This document shows, in pieces, positions 34,670-43,824 of a stretch of DNA of 64,000 nt. The notes under the pieces are model-generated. The model did not search any database. It was not told the origin of the DNA and saw only the letters and a program-made list of their open reading frames with translations. Source of the DNA: JBBBNV01 sp037137075 (GTDB taxonomy: Bacteria; Bacillota; Bacilli; Paenibacillales; NBRC-103111); the NCBI RefSeq assembly GCF_037137075.1, contig NZ_JBBBNV010000001.1, positions 434,001 through 498,000 of the forward strand, in the 5' to 3' direction. The translations under genes and the position numbers were made by a program. How positions within the stretch are numbered: position 1 is the stretch's first letter; each line of letters begins with the position of its first letter.

Positions 34670-35203
34670 CTATTCCATAAACTCTGTGTTTCGGACAATT
34701 GGATACGGCAAAGCTACGTGCCCCATCAGACTTTCAACCTGCTTCCCGTCAACAAGCAGCTCCATGGAAGCCACCTCCTGGAACTGAAAGACGGTTTTTG
34801 AAATGGCCTGCAGCATGAGCAGCTCCCCGCCTGACCCAAGCCGTGCCTCATTCGGAATCGTTAGATTAATACGCAGCTTGCCCTCATTCAGCTTCACTTC
34901 TTTAAATTGAAGCTTGCTAACCAAGGAAAGCAATTCCCCCGATGGCGGTGTCCTCAGTGCTGTCAGCGCGGCGGCGTACTTGTCCTCATCCTGCCGGAAT
35001 CGAATGGTGGTCTGCTGCTCGACTAGCTTCTCAAGCTCCGAATTCGTATAGAACGTCTTGATTTGCAGTTCTTTATCAGCTGCCGGAGCCGGGGTCGGCA
35101 CAGCCTGCTGCGCCGGGTTGACCTCTGTTCTGGCGGAATTACAACCGGTTAACGCTGCTATGCACAGCCCCATAATTAGCAAGCTTCTGGTGAGGTGTCT
35201 CAT
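34670..35203 (-). CDS. GerMN-domain lipoprotein
   Basis: A 177-residue lipoprotein. The lipobox LTGC places the lipidated Cys at residue 21; a Pro/Ala-rich linker leads to a GerMN domain (about 45-170: IKTFYTNSELEKLVEQQ ... LGSGGELLMLQAISKTV ... MELLVDGKQVESLMGH). GerMN domains occur in sporulation protein GerM and in envelope proteins acting near peptidoglycan. It starts 5 bp after the amidase stop, with its ribosome binding site (AAGGAGG) inside the amidase 3' end, so the two are coupled. Confidence 0.85.
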   Translation of the reverse strand: MRHLTRSLLIMGLCIAALTGCNSARTEVNPAQQAVPTPAPAADKELQIKTFYTNSELEKLVEQQTTIRFRQDEDKYAAALTALRTPPSGELLSLVSKLQFKEVKLNEGKLRINLTIPNEARLGSGGELLMLQAISKTVFQFQEVASMELLVDGKQVESLMGHVALPYPIVRNTEFME

Positions 35204-35207
35204 GGCT

Positions 35208-36731
35208 TCATTCCTCCTTGCTGCTCAGAAATTCCTTGACTCCGGCTGCAATAGCCTCAGCAACCTTCTGCTGGAAAGCCTCTGACCATATCAGGCTGTT
35301 CTCCTCCTGATTGGACAAAAATCCGATCTCGAGAAGCGTCGCCGGCACCTCCGCCTCCCGAAGCACCTTATAGTTGTTTTGCTTTACTTTGCGGTCGGGA
35401 AACCCGGTCGCTTCAAGCACATGCTTGTGAAGAATCGTTGCTGGCAGACGCCCGTCAGGCAAATAAAAGTATGTTTCTGTTCCTCTGATAGCACGGTTGT
35501 CGGGGAAGCTGTTGCCGTGAATGGACAGGAACAAGTCGGCCTTGATTTTGTTCGCCTGCGCAATCCGGTCGCTCAGTTCAATCTTCACATCGGTTGTCCG
35601 GGTAACCTGAACCTCGATATTCGGGTCCTTTTCCAGCAGCGCAGCGACCTTTTGCTGCATCGGCAGCGTAAAGTCCTTCTCATTTTTGCCGTCCACGCTG
35701 CGGGTTCCCGGGTCTGTTCCGCCATGTCCCGCATCAAGCACGACCGTGTATTTCTTTTGCAGCTTCGGCTCCTCTTTCTTGAGCACAATGGTCAGCAGAC
35801 CCGTGTTTTTGTCTGAAGTAATCGTGTAGTCCTGCTTGCTCTTTAGATCAATCACTATTCGTGAAATAGCAGGCTCACTGGAAAAAAGAGAATAGCGGAT
35901 TTTGAGAATTTCAGGATGCCTGGACTCGATTTCGCCGTTTTGTACCGGCACAGTGCCGTTTAACACCTTCGCCCAGCCTGCACCCGGCAGATCAATGACA
36001 ATCCGGTCCGGCTTGTCCAGGGCAAAAGCGTTCGCTATCAGCGGTTTACTGGCCTGAACCGTAATTTTGTCGGTTTCAGCTGAAATTTTACTAATCAGCG
36101 CCAATTGAGCGTCCGCTGTTCCAATCGGAGACGGCCCCCCGGTGGCTGCCCCCGTCTGGGAGCCGCTTGAACCGCTGGCGGAGGAGCCGTTAGGCTTCGT
36201 AGTCCCGCCGCTGTTCCCATTTCCCGCAGACCCCGAATTGGGTCCGGCCGCACCGCTTCCAGCCCCGGATTCGGAGGACACCGGGCTTCCGCTGTCGGCT
36301 TCATCCTTTTTGAACAGGTGAACCGAACGGGTTTCCTCATCCCATTTCACCCCGATGCCTAACGCTTCGCTGACGAAACGGACAGGCACCAGCGTATTTC
36401 CTCCAACGATCGTGGCTGGCTCCTCCAGGATGCCGGCCTTGCCGTCAACCTCTGCATTTCTGCTGTCAATTTTCAGTACAATTTTTTTTGCATTTTGCTC
36501 AATCGTGACTGTACGGGCTTGTTCATTCCACTTTACCCCGGCGCCGAGCTCCTCCGCCACAATCCGGACCGGCACCAGTGTCACGCCTTGACCTGCGATT
36601 TGGGGATTCACTTCAGGAGCAAGCTTTTGGCCATTTAAAAACAAATGAATCGGGGTTTCGGCCGCCCATCCGGTTTGCGGCAGACAAATGAGCAGCAGCA
36701 CAAGCAGCAGCCATAGTTTTACCGTTTTCAT
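35208..36731 (-). CDS. N-acetylmuramoyl-L-alanine amidase with copper-amine-oxidase-like and AMIN domains
   Basis: A 507-residue secreted wall hydrolase. Order: signal peptide (1-23), copper-amine-oxidase-N-like domain (about 28-140, two PVRIVAEELG/PVRFVSEALG units), a Ser/Gly-rich linker, an AMIN domain (about 208-318) for wall targeting, and a C-terminal Amidase_3 domain. The zinc site is visible: VLDAGHGGTDPG (His), NEKDF (Glu), SIHGNS (His), and the catalytic Glu lies in ATLLEIGFLSN. It cleaves the bond between MurNAc and L-Ala. GAGGTGAAC precedes the ATG. It is followed by the GerMN lipoprotein gene. Confidence 0.93.
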   Translation of the reverse strand: MKTVKLWLLLVLLLICLPQTGWAAETPIHLFLNGQKLAPEVNPQIAGQGVTLVPVRIVAEELGAGVKWNEQARTVTIEQNAKKIVLKIDSRNAEVDGKAGILEEPATIVGGNTLVPVRFVSEALGIGVKWDEETRSVHLFKKDEADSGSPVSSESGAGSGAAGPNSGSAGNGNSGGTTKPNGSSASGSSGSQTGAATGGPSPIGTADAQLALISKISAETDKITVQASKPLIANAFALDKPDRIVIDLPGAGWAKVLNGTVPVQNGEIESRHPEILKIRYSLFSSEPAISRIVIDLKSKQDYTITSDKNTGLLTIVLKKEEPKLQKKYTVVLDAGHGGTDPGTRSVDGKNEKDFTLPMQQKVAALLEKDPNIEVQVTRTTDVKIELSDRIAQANKIKADLFLSIHGNSFPDNRAIRGTETYFYLPDGRLPATILHKHVLEATGFPDRKVKQNNYKVLREAEVPATLLEIGFLSNQEENSLIWSEAFQQKVAEAIAAGVKEFLSSKEE

Positions 36732-36933
36732 AGTTCACCTCATATGTATAGGCCCTAGCCCACGCTATTCTATTATTTTAGCAAAACTTGTTTACAAAAC
36801 ATAGACATATTATGAGATTGCCGTTTCCGCAAATGGATTTCCGTTCCCCCTCCCGCTGCAAAGCCTGACAACCTCAAACAAACATGTGCAGTATTAGACG
36901 GCAGAAACCACGAAAAGTTACAGGCCGCAGACG

Positions 36934-36973
36934 AAAAAATCTCTCACAAACCGCGGAGGATTGTGAGAGATTT
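36934..36973 (-). terminator. Terminator of leuCD
   Basis: AAATCTCTCACAA (36937-36949) and TTGTGAGAGATTT (36961-36973) form a perfect 13-bp stem; on the minus strand a T run follows. It is 36 bp past the leuD stop. Confidence 0.9.
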
Positions 36974-37008
36974 GGAGGTAAAGCAAAGATTGTGAGAGCA
37001 GGAAAAAC

Positions 37009-37614
37009 TTACTTGTATGCCAGACGGGCTTCGTGCTTGGCTTCGTATGCAGAGATTGCATCCGCATGCTTCAGCGTCAAGCCGATATCATCCAAGCCCT
37101 GCAGCAGGAACTGGCGGCGGTGCTCATCCAAATCGAAGGCAATGTGCAGGCCGTAATCGTCGGTCAAGGTTTTGGCCTCCAGATCCACATTCAGCTTGTA
37201 GCCTTCATATTTTGCTGTGCGCTGGAACAAATCTTCTACTTGCTCCTCGCTCAGCTTCAACGGCAAAATGCCGTTTTTAAAGCAGTTGTTATAGAAAATA
37301 TCCGCATAGCTCGGCGCGATAACGACCTTGAAGCCGTAATCGAGAATCGCCCAAGGCGCGTGCTCACGGGAGGAGCCGCAGCCGAAGTTGGCGCGGGAAA
37401 TCAGTACCGAAGCCCCTTGGAAGCGTTCCTGGTTCAAGGAAAACTCAGGAATCACATTGCCCTTTTGGTCAAAGCGCCATTCGAAAAACAGGAATTGACC
37501 GAAGCCGGAGCGCTCGATGCGCTTCAGGAATTGTTTAGGAATAATAGCGTCAGTATCCACGTTAACCCGGTCTACCGGTGCCACGAGGCCGTTAAGCTGT
37601 TTGAACGGTTCCAT
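37009..37614 (-). CDS. leuD: 3-isopropylmalate dehydratase small subunit
   Basis: A 201-residue swivel-domain subunit of isopropylmalate isomerase (leucine pathway). Conserved blocks are PVDRVNVDTDAIIPKQFLK, GCGSSREHAPWAI and NNCFKNGILP. GAGAGGGGA lies upstream of the ATG at 37614, 23 bp after leuC. It works only as a complex with LeuC. Confidence 0.97.
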   Translation of the reverse strand: MEPFKQLNGLVAPVDRVNVDTDAIIPKQFLKRIERSGFGQFLFFEWRFDQKGNVIPEFSLNQERFQGASVLISRANFGCGSSREHAPWAILDYGFKVVIAPSYADIFYNNCFKNGILPLKLSEEQVEDLFQRTAKYEGYKLNVDLEAKTLTDDYGLHIAFDLDEHRRQFLLQGLDDIGLTLKHADAISAYEAKHEARLAYK

Positions 37615-37637
37615 GATGTGTGTATCCCCTCTCTATG

Positions 37638-39065
37638 TTACTTGGAAGCGACAGCTTCCTCGTTGATTTTCCAATCGCGCACGTCAACGAAATGACCTGC
37701 GATTGCTGCGGCAGCCGCCATAGCAGGAGATACGAGATGCGTACGTCCGTCGCGGCCTTGACGGCCTTCGAAGTTCCGGTTGGAAGTCGATGCGCAGCGG
37801 TCGCCAGGGTTCAGCACGTCCGGGTTCATCGCCAGACACATGCTGCAGCCTGCATCGCGCCATTCGAAACCGGCTTCCGAGAAAATTTTGTCGAGACCTT
37901 CTTTTTCCGCCTGCAGCTTGACGCGTCCCGAACCAGGAACAACAATCGCTTCTACGTTTGGAGAAACTTTGTAGCCTTTGGCGATTACCGCCGCGGCACG
38001 AAGGTCTTCAATCCGTCCGTTTGTACAGGAACCAATGAATACCCGGTTAATTTGCAGCTCTGTCATCGGAGTTCCCGGAGTCAGACCCATGTACTCAATT
38101 GCTTTTTCCGCTGCTTTGCGCTCATTCTCGGTCGCGAAATCCTTCGGATTCGGAACCAGGCCGGTTACGTCGGTACCCATGCCCGGGCTTGTTCCCCAAG
38201 TCACCTGCGGCACCAATGTCTCGGCATCAAATTCAACCAGCGTGTCATACTCGGCGCCTTCGTCAGTTACATAGTGCTTCCATTGTTCGACAGCCGCATC
38301 GAATGCTTCGCCTTGTGGAACGTAGTCTCTGCCGCGCAGATAGTTGAAGGTTGTTTCGTCCGGTGCAATAAGTCCTGCTCTTGCTCCTGCTTCGATGGAC
38401 ATGTTACATACTGTCATACGCTCTTCCATCGTCAAATTGCGGATCGCGTCGCCCGTGTACTCGATAACGTAGCCTGTTGCAAAGTCAGTGCCGTATTTTG
38501 CGATGATGCCCAGAATCAGGTCTTTGGCAGTGATGCCCGGCTTCAGCTTGCCGTTAACGCGAACTTCCATCGTTTTCGGCTTGGCTTGCTGCAAGCACTG
38601 TGTCGCCATAACGTGTTCCACTTCACTTGTACCAATCCCGAAGGCCAGTGCGCCGAAGGCGCCGTGAGTCGATGTGTGGCTGTCGCCGCAAACGATCGTT
38701 TTACCCGGGTGAGTCAGACCTACCTCCGGACCCATAACGTGCACGACGCCTTGGTCTACGTGGTTCAGGTCGAACAGCATAACGCCGAAATCAGCACAGT
38801 TTTTGGACAAGGTGTCCACCTGCTGCTTGGAGATCGGATCGGCAATGTTGAACCGATCTTTCGTCGGTACATTGTGGTCCATTGTTGCAAAGGTCAGGTC
38901 CGGACGGCGTACTTTGCGGCCGCTCAGGCGCAGGCCTTCAAACGCTTGCGGGGACGTTACTTCATGCACGAGATGCAGGTCAATATAAATGATGCTTGGC
39001 TTTCCTGCTTCTTGATGAATCACGTGGTTGTCCCAAATCTTTTCAAACATTGTCTTTTTAGACAT
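37638..39065 (-). CDS. leuC: 3-isopropylmalate dehydratase large subunit
   Basis: A 475-residue aconitase-superfamily enzyme converting 2- to 3-isopropylmalate. The [4Fe-4S] cluster ligands are in VFIGSCTNGR and the later DAGCSMCLAMN; GDSHTSTHGAFGA is the conserved substrate segment. AGAGGTGA precedes the ATG at 39065. It is divergent from a LysR regulator across 123 bp, which probably controls it. leuA and leuB are not in the window. Confidence 0.97.
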   Translation of the reverse strand: MSKKTMFEKIWDNHVIHQEAGKPSIIYIDLHLVHEVTSPQAFEGLRLSGRKVRRPDLTFATMDHNVPTKDRFNIADPISKQQVDTLSKNCADFGVMLFDLNHVDQGVVHVMGPEVGLTHPGKTIVCGDSHTSTHGAFGALAFGIGTSEVEHVMATQCLQQAKPKTMEVRVNGKLKPGITAKDLILGIIAKYGTDFATGYVIEYTGDAIRNLTMEERMTVCNMSIEAGARAGLIAPDETTFNYLRGRDYVPQGEAFDAAVEQWKHYVTDEGAEYDTLVEFDAETLVPQVTWGTSPGMGTDVTGLVPNPKDFATENERKAAEKAIEYMGLTPGTPMTELQINRVFIGSCTNGRIEDLRAAAVIAKGYKVSPNVEAIVVPGSGRVKLQAEKEGLDKIFSEAGFEWRDAGCSMCLAMNPDVLNPGDRCASTSNRNFEGRQGRDGRTHLVSPAMAAAAAIAGHFVDVRDWKINEEAVASK

Positions 39066-39109
39066 CTCGGTTCACCTCTTCATGTTTGGCAAATCTGTTG
39101 GCTGAATAT

Positions 39110-39139
39110 AATATAACATGTTCTTATTCATTGTTCCAA
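39110..39139 (-). promoter_or_regulatory. leuCD promoter in the divergent leuC/lysR region
   Basis: Minus strand TTGGAA (39134-39139), 18-base spacer, TATATT (39110-39115). A plus-strand TATAAT (39142-39147) for the regulator lies next to it, so the two promoters abut back to back. ATAATATCTATAAATGCTATAG downstream has the AT-rich T-N11-A look of a LysR site. Confidence 0.55.
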
Positions 39140-39188
39140 GATATAATATCTATAAATGCTATAGGCAAAAATTATAGGAGGCGCTACG

Positions 39189-40088
39189 ATGGAACTTCGT
39201 CAGCTTACATATACCGTGCAAATCGCACAGGAAAAAAATTTTTCGCGCGCGGCTGAAAAGCTGCATATCGCCCAGCCTTCGCTTAGCCAGCAGCTTTCCA
39301 AGCTGGAGAAGGAAATTGGGGTCCTGCTGTTCCGGCGCAGCACCAACTCCGTTGAGCTTACCCATGCCGGCGCCCTGTTTGTAGACCGGGCTCAAAAAAT
39401 TATCGACATGGTCGGCCAGCTCAAAAAGGAAATGGAAGACATCTCTCAGATGCGCAAGGGCCGCTTGTCGGTCGGCAGCCTTCCGATGACGGGAGCGCAT
39501 ATTTTGCCGCTGGTGCTGCCTGTCTTTCAAGCACGGTACCCTGAAATCGAAATCGCCCTGGTCGAAGAAACCTCGGCAAATCTGGAGGCGCTGACCGCCA
39601 GCGGCCAAACCGATATCAGCCTGCTTTCCCTGCCCCTGGAGGAAAACGTATTAAGCTATGAAAGTATTATAGAAGAAGAAATTTGCCTCGCTATCCCGCC
39701 CCAGCACCGGCTCGCTGCTGCGGGCTGCGGCCCGGTCGAGCTCGCCGAGCTTGCCGCGGAGCCGTTCATTGTCCTGAAGCAGGGGCAGGGCTTCCGGCAA
39801 ATTGCGCTCGACCTGTGCGCCCAAGCCGGCTTCGCTCCGGACATCGTGTTTGAAAGCAGCAACATTGAGACGGTGCAATCCCTTGTTGCCGCAGGCATGG
39901 GGATTGCCTTCGTGCCGCAGATGGTGGCCCGGAGCAAGGGCAGTCCGCTGGCGCCGTCCTATCTTTCCTTATCGACCCGTCCCACGCGAACGCTTGTTAT
40001 CGCTTACCGGCAGGGACGTTACTTGTCCAAAGCGGCGGAAGCCTTCATGTCCGTCGTTCGGGAAGTCATCAAAAGCGAGCGGCACTAG
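39189..40088 (+). CDS. LysR-family transcriptional regulator
   Basis: A 299-residue LTTR. The N-terminal winged helix reads FSRAAEKLHIAQPSLSQQLSKLEKEIGVLLFRR; the C-terminal two-lobed effector domain starts near residue 90. AGGAGG precedes the ATG. Position (divergent from leuC) suggests it regulates leucine biosynthesis, though close CynR/YwbI-like regulators control many pathways. The effector is unknown. Confidence 0.92.
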   Translation: MELRQLTYTVQIAQEKNFSRAAEKLHIAQPSLSQQLSKLEKEIGVLLFRRSTNSVELTHAGALFVDRAQKIIDMVGQLKKEMEDISQMRKGRLSVGSLPMTGAHILPLVLPVFQARYPEIEIALVEETSANLEALTASGQTDISLLSLPLEENVLSYESIIEEEICLAIPPQHRLAAAGCGPVELAELAAEPFIVLKQGQGFRQIALDLCAQAGFAPDIVFESSNIETVQSLVAAGMGIAFVPQMVARSKGSPLAPSYLSLSTRPTRTLVIAYRQGRYLSKAAEAFMSVVREVIKSERH

Positions 40089-40882
40089 TACAATTCAGGA
40101 CGCCGATCCTCGAAGATCGGAATACGGCCGCGAACCTCCGTCACCTTGGACAAATCGATTTCCGCGGAAAGCAGCGCTTCCTCTTCCCCTCCTTCGGCCA
40201 GCACCTCGCCCCAAGGGTCAATAATCATGGAATGTCCGAAGAAATGGGTGGTTCCGCTAGTGCCGACCCGATTGCAGGCCACAACATACATTTGGTTCTC
40301 GATGGCCCGGGCCTGCAGCAGCGTGCGCCAGTGATGCAGCCGCGGATGCGGCCATTCCGCAGGCACGAACAGGATGCGCGCCCCGGCCAAGGCCAGCTTG
40401 CGGGTCAGCTCGGGGAACCGGATATCATAGCAAATCATCAGGCCCGCAGGCACCCCTTCCAGCTCGAACAAACCGGGCTTGTCCCCTGCCTGCAGATGCT
40501 TCTCCTCGTCCATCAGGCGAAACAAATGAATTTTGGAATAGTCGCTTATGCGGCGGCCGTCCCGGTCAAACACAAGAATTGTATTGTATACGCCGTCCTC
40601 CCGCTTTTCGGCGATTGAGCCGCCTACCACAACAACACCATGCTTGCGGCTAAATTCGGAAAGCAGCGCAGCCGTGCGCTCCCCCCGTTCGTCGGACAGC
40701 TCGCCGATTTCATCAAGCGCATAACCGGTATTCCACATCTCCGGCAGCACGAGAACGTCCGGCTTGTCCGGGCTGCTGACCGCCTCCTCCAGCTTGGCGG
40801 CCATGCGGACAAAGTTCGCGTCCGGCTGGCCGATCGCAATATCCGTTTGCAGCAGTGTTATACGAAGCTGTTCACTCACCAT
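40085..40882 (-). CDS. mtnU: Carbon-nitrogen hydrolase, probable omega-amidase of methionine salvage
   Basis: A 265-residue nitrilase-superfamily enzyme. The Glu-Lys-Cys triad is visible: LPEMWNTG (Glu), YSKIHLF (Lys) and LMICYDIRFPE (Cys). The segment KIHLFRLMDEEKHLQAG is typical of omega-amidases and of B. subtilis MtnU/YkrU, which deaminates 2-oxoglutaramate made by the glutamine-dependent aminotransferase MtnE. The mtnE gene is divergent next door, as in Bacillus, supporting this name. Its 3' end overlaps the LysR gene by 4 bp. GAGAGGAG precedes the ATG. Confidence 0.85.
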   Translation of the reverse strand: MVSEQLRITLLQTDIAIGQPDANFVRMAAKLEEAVSSPDKPDVLVLPEMWNTGYALDEIGELSDERGERTAALLSEFSRKHGVVVVGGSIAEKREDGVYNTILVFDRDGRRISDYSKIHLFRLMDEEKHLQAGDKPGLFELEGVPAGLMICYDIRFPELTRKLALAGARILFVPAEWPHPRLHHWRTLLQARAIENQMYVVACNRVGTSGTTHFFGHSMIIDPWGEVLAEGGEEEALLSAEIDLSKVTEVRGRIPIFEDRRPELY

Positions 40883-41100
40883 GATTTCTCCTCTCCGGCC
40901 TCAGCCGTTTGTTCCTTCTTCACTATAGAAGAAATTGCTTTCCTGCACAATGGGGGCAGGTGGAAACCGCAGGCCGGACGGATGCCTTGCCGCAATATCA
41001 TACATCCGGGCGCGGGAAAGCCTTGCACTGCTATACACAGTCACCGATTCGTGATAAAGTAATCTCATTGTATTACTGGAGAATCGGAGTGAAATTGAAC

Positions 41101-42306
41101 ATGATGAAGCCAACTACAGCGCGGACCTCCGCGTTTCCCATTGTACCTGCGCAGCGGATGCAAACCCTGCCGGTCCAGTTCTTCGCCAATCTGGTTAAAA
41201 AGGCTAACGCCCGTACTGCCGAAGGCTACGATGTAATTAATCTCGGTCAAGGCAATCCCGATCGGCCGACGCCCGCCCATATCGTATCGGCGCTCCAGGA
41301 GGCGGCCCCCAATCCGCTGTATCACCGTTATCCGCCATTTAGCGGATTCGGATTTTTGAAGGAAGCCATCGTGAAGCGTTACAAGGAGGATTACGGCGTA
41401 ACCCTCGATCCGGAAAAAGAAGTCGCCATTCTGTTCGGCGGCAAGACAGGTCTTGTGGAAATTAGCCAATGCTTCCTTAACCCCGGCGATGTGTGCCTCG
41501 TGCCGGACCCGGGCTATCCGGACTATTGGTCCGGTGTTGAGCTTGCAGGCGGACGCATGGTGTTTATGCCGCTGCTGGAAAGCAATGCATTTTTGCCGGA
41601 CTATTCCAGTATCTCTCCGCTTGACGCCGAGAAGGCCAAGCTGATGTTTATCAACTATCCCAACAATCCGACAGCCGCTACGGCGCCAGCTTCGTTCTAT
41701 GAAGATACAATCCGGTTTGCGGAGAAGCACGGCATTGTCGTTGCAAGCGATTTTGCTTACGGAGCCGTAGGCTTTGACGGTAAACGGCCCGTCAGCTTTC
41801 TTGAGCTTCCCGGCGCCAAAGAGGTCGGCGTAGAATTTTATACACTTTCCAAAACCTATAACATGGCCGGCTGGCGTGTGGGCTTCGCGCTGGGTAACGA
41901 AGAAGTTATCCGCGTCATCAATTTGATGCAGGACCATTATTACGTCAGCTTGTTCGGCGGCATTCAAGCGGCGGCGGCTGAAGCGCTGACCGGTCCGCAG
42001 GATGGTGTCCGGGAGCTGGTCGGCGTGTATGAGAGCCGTCGTAATGCGCTTTTCGGAGCGCTGGACCGTATCGGCTGGAAGGCGACGCCGTCGCAGGGCT
42101 CCTTTTTTGCCTGGCTGCCTGTGCCGAAGGGCTACAGCTCGGCTGAACTTGCCGATAAGCTGCTGATGGAAGCCAATGTGGTCGTAGCGCCCGGCATCGG
42201 CTTTGGAACAAGCGGCGAAGGCTATGTGCGGATGGGCCTATTGTCTAACGAAGATCGGCTTGTTGAGGCCGCGGAGCGCATCGGCAAGCTCGGACTGTTC
42301 CGCTAG
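41101..42306 (+). CDS. mtnE: Methionine-salvage aminotransferase
   Basis: A 401-residue class I/II PLP aminotransferase that makes methionine from 4-methylthio-2-oxobutyrate, preferring glutamine as donor in Bacillus. Landmarks are VINLGQGNPDRPTPAHIV, FGGKTGLVEISQC, PDPGYPDYWSGV, NYPNNPTAAT and the PLP lysine in YTLSKTYNMAGWR. The sequence matches remembered B. subtilis MtnE closely along its length. Two adjacent ATGs (41101, 41104) and a TTG at 41095 are possible starts after CGGAGTG. I found no S-box (SAM) riboswitch upstream. Confidence 0.93.
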   Translation: MMKPTTARTSAFPIVPAQRMQTLPVQFFANLVKKANARTAEGYDVINLGQGNPDRPTPAHIVSALQEAAPNPLYHRYPPFSGFGFLKEAIVKRYKEDYGVTLDPEKEVAILFGGKTGLVEISQCFLNPGDVCLVPDPGYPDYWSGVELAGGRMVFMPLLESNAFLPDYSSISPLDAEKAKLMFINYPNNPTAATAPASFYEDTIRFAEKHGIVVASDFAYGAVGFDGKRPVSFLELPGAKEVGVEFYTLSKTYNMAGWRVGFALGNEEVIRVINLMQDHYYVSLFGGIQAAAAEALTGPQDGVRELVGVYESRRNALFGALDRIGWKATPSQGSFFAWLPVPKGYSSAELADKLLMEANVVVAPGIGFGTSGEGYVRMGLLSNEDRLVEAAERIGKLGLFR

Positions 42307-42342
42307 TATCAGGCGCAGCGCCATAAACCGCTCCCGCCTTTC

Positions 42343-42371
42343 TTTACAAAGCCGTACCCCCATGGTATGCT
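42343..42371 (+). promoter_or_regulatory. Promoter of the T-box proBAC transcript
   Basis: TTTACA (42343-42348), 17-base spacer, TATGCT (42366-42371). Transcription would start near 42378, just before T-box stem I. Confidence 0.75.
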
Positions 42372-42377
42372 AGAAAA

Positions 42378-42629
42378 AAGTGCAAACGTTGTGAAGGGAC
42401 CAGTAGGAAAGCCCCCCATGCCAGAGAGTAAATTCCGGTGACCGCCGGCTGAAAGAATTTACCGTGAGGACTTTACCGAACCCACCCCGGAACGGTCAAC
42501 GATGAGTTGAACAGGACCCTCCTGTTATAAGGGACACAAGCCGGATGAGCAATCATCAATAAAGGTGGTACCGCGGAAGCCCAGACTTTCGTCCTTTACT
42601 GTTTCAGTAAGGGGCGATGGTCTTTTTTT
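42378..42629 (+). promoter_or_regulatory. T-box leader, probably tRNA-Pro responsive
   Basis: The T-box core AAAGGTGGTACCGCGG lies at 42561-42576; its TGGT bulge would pair with a tRNA end having A as discriminator base, as in tRNA-Pro. Stem I covers about 42400-42500. The likely specifier is CCC (42481-42483) in the context GAA-CCC-ACC, a proline codon. A terminator (AGAC...GTCT outer stem, long inner stem, seven T) spans 42583-42629. Uncharged tRNA-Pro would favour the antiterminator and switch on proBAC. Confidence 0.92.
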
Positions 42630-42690
42630 CTATCTCCGGCTTGTGGGGAAAGCAGCCCTCCTAAGTTTATAAAATAAGGTGTGAGAACCC

Positions 42691-43824
42691 ATGCAGCAAC
42701 GAGTCGTAGTCAAAATCGGCAGCAGCTCCCTGACCGGTCCCGAAGGCGGGCTGAACCGGGAGCAAATCAATTATTTCGCCGCTGAACTGGCGGGTTTGTG
42801 GCGGGAAGGCATTCAGGTCCTGCTCGTCACGTCAGGGGCCGTAGCAGCCGGCTTCACCCAAATCGGGTACCGGGAGCGCCCTAAGGCCGTTCATGAAAAG
42901 CAGGCTTCCGCGGCGGTCGGACAGGCGCTGCTCATGCAGGCCTATCATGAGGCTTTCGCCCGCTACGGCCATAGTGTAGCCCAAATCCTGCTGACCCGGA
43001 TGGACTTTTCCGAACGGCGGCGCATGCATAACGCTTCCGGGACGATCGAAGAGCTCCTGAAGCATGGCGTTGTGCCAATTATTAACGAAAATGATACCGT
43101 CGCAGTCGATGAGCTGAAAAAGCTGAAATTCGGCGACAATGATACCTTGTCCGCTCTGGTGGCCAACATGGTCAAGGCGGATACCCTCGCCATCGTAACG
43201 GACATGGACGGCCTATACACCGATGATCCCCGCAAAAATCCGGCCGCCGTACGTATTGAACGGGTAACGGAAATTACCGGCGATGTATTCCGGTCTGCGG
43301 GAGGCGCAGGCTCGTCGGTCGGCACGGGAGGCATGCGCTCCAAGATTGAAGCGGCCCGGATTGCCACACGCGGCGGCGTCCCTGTCTTTGTCGGCCGGGC
43401 TACCGAGCCCGGCGATCTTCTTCTGGCCGTGCGCGGCGACGGCAAGGGCACTTATTTTGACGCCTTGCTCCAGACCGTGCCTGCCAGAAAGCAATGGATC
43501 GGCTATTATTCCACACCGGCCGGCAAAATCACGGTGGATGAAGGAGCCGCGCAGGCGCTCCTGCACGGCGGCAAAAGCCTTCTTCCGGCCGGAATACGCG
43601 ATGCGGAAGGCGATTTTCACCCCGGTGATGTGGTTGAGGTCGTGGACCTGACCGGTGAAGCGCTGGGCCGCGGCGTAGTGAATTATACACTTTGGCAAAT
43701 CCAGGCCTCCGCTGGCCTCACGACCGACGAAGTACAGAAGCGGATGGATGTGCCGCGAATTGAGGTCATCCACCGCGATGATTGGCTGACAACCTACATT
43801 CCCCAAGGAGGCGTAAACACATGA
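42691..43824 (+). CDS. proB: Glutamate 5-kinase
   Basis: A 377-residue enzyme phosphorylating glutamate, first step of proline synthesis. The amino-acid kinase domain has VVVKIGSSSLT, LVTSGAVAAG, PIINENDTV and FGDNDTLSA; a C-terminal PUA domain (about 285-360) is present. AAGGTGTGAG precedes the ATG. The stop overlaps proA (ATGA). Expression is under the upstream T-box. Confidence 0.97.
   Translation: MQQRVVVKIGSSSLTGPEGGLNREQINYFAAELAGLWREGIQVLLVTSGAVAAGFTQIGYRERPKAVHEKQASAAVGQALLMQAYHEAFARYGHSVAQILLTRMDFSERRRMHNASGTIEELLKHGVVPIINENDTVAVDELKKLKFGDNDTLSALVANMVKADTLAIVTDMDGLYTDDPRKNPAAVRIERVTEITGDVFRSAGGAGSSVGTGGMRSKIEAARIATRGGVPVFVGRATEPGDLLLAVRGDGKGTYFDALLQTVPARKQWIGYYSTPAGKITVDEGAAQALLHGGKSLLPAGIRDAEGDFHPGDVVEVVDLTGEALGRGVVNYTLWQIQASAGLTTDEVQKRMDVPRIEVIHRDDWLTTYIPQGGVNT

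Noticed and set aside
36960..36999. Direct repeat of ATTGTGAGAG near the leuD end as a CRISPR-like or mobile repeat
   Set aside because: Only two copies; the first is simply one arm of the terminator.
40883..41100. SAM (S-box) riboswitch in front of mtnE
   Set aside because: The conserved core with its GAGGGA and GGCAACC segments is absent; only unstructured GC-rich sequence is present.
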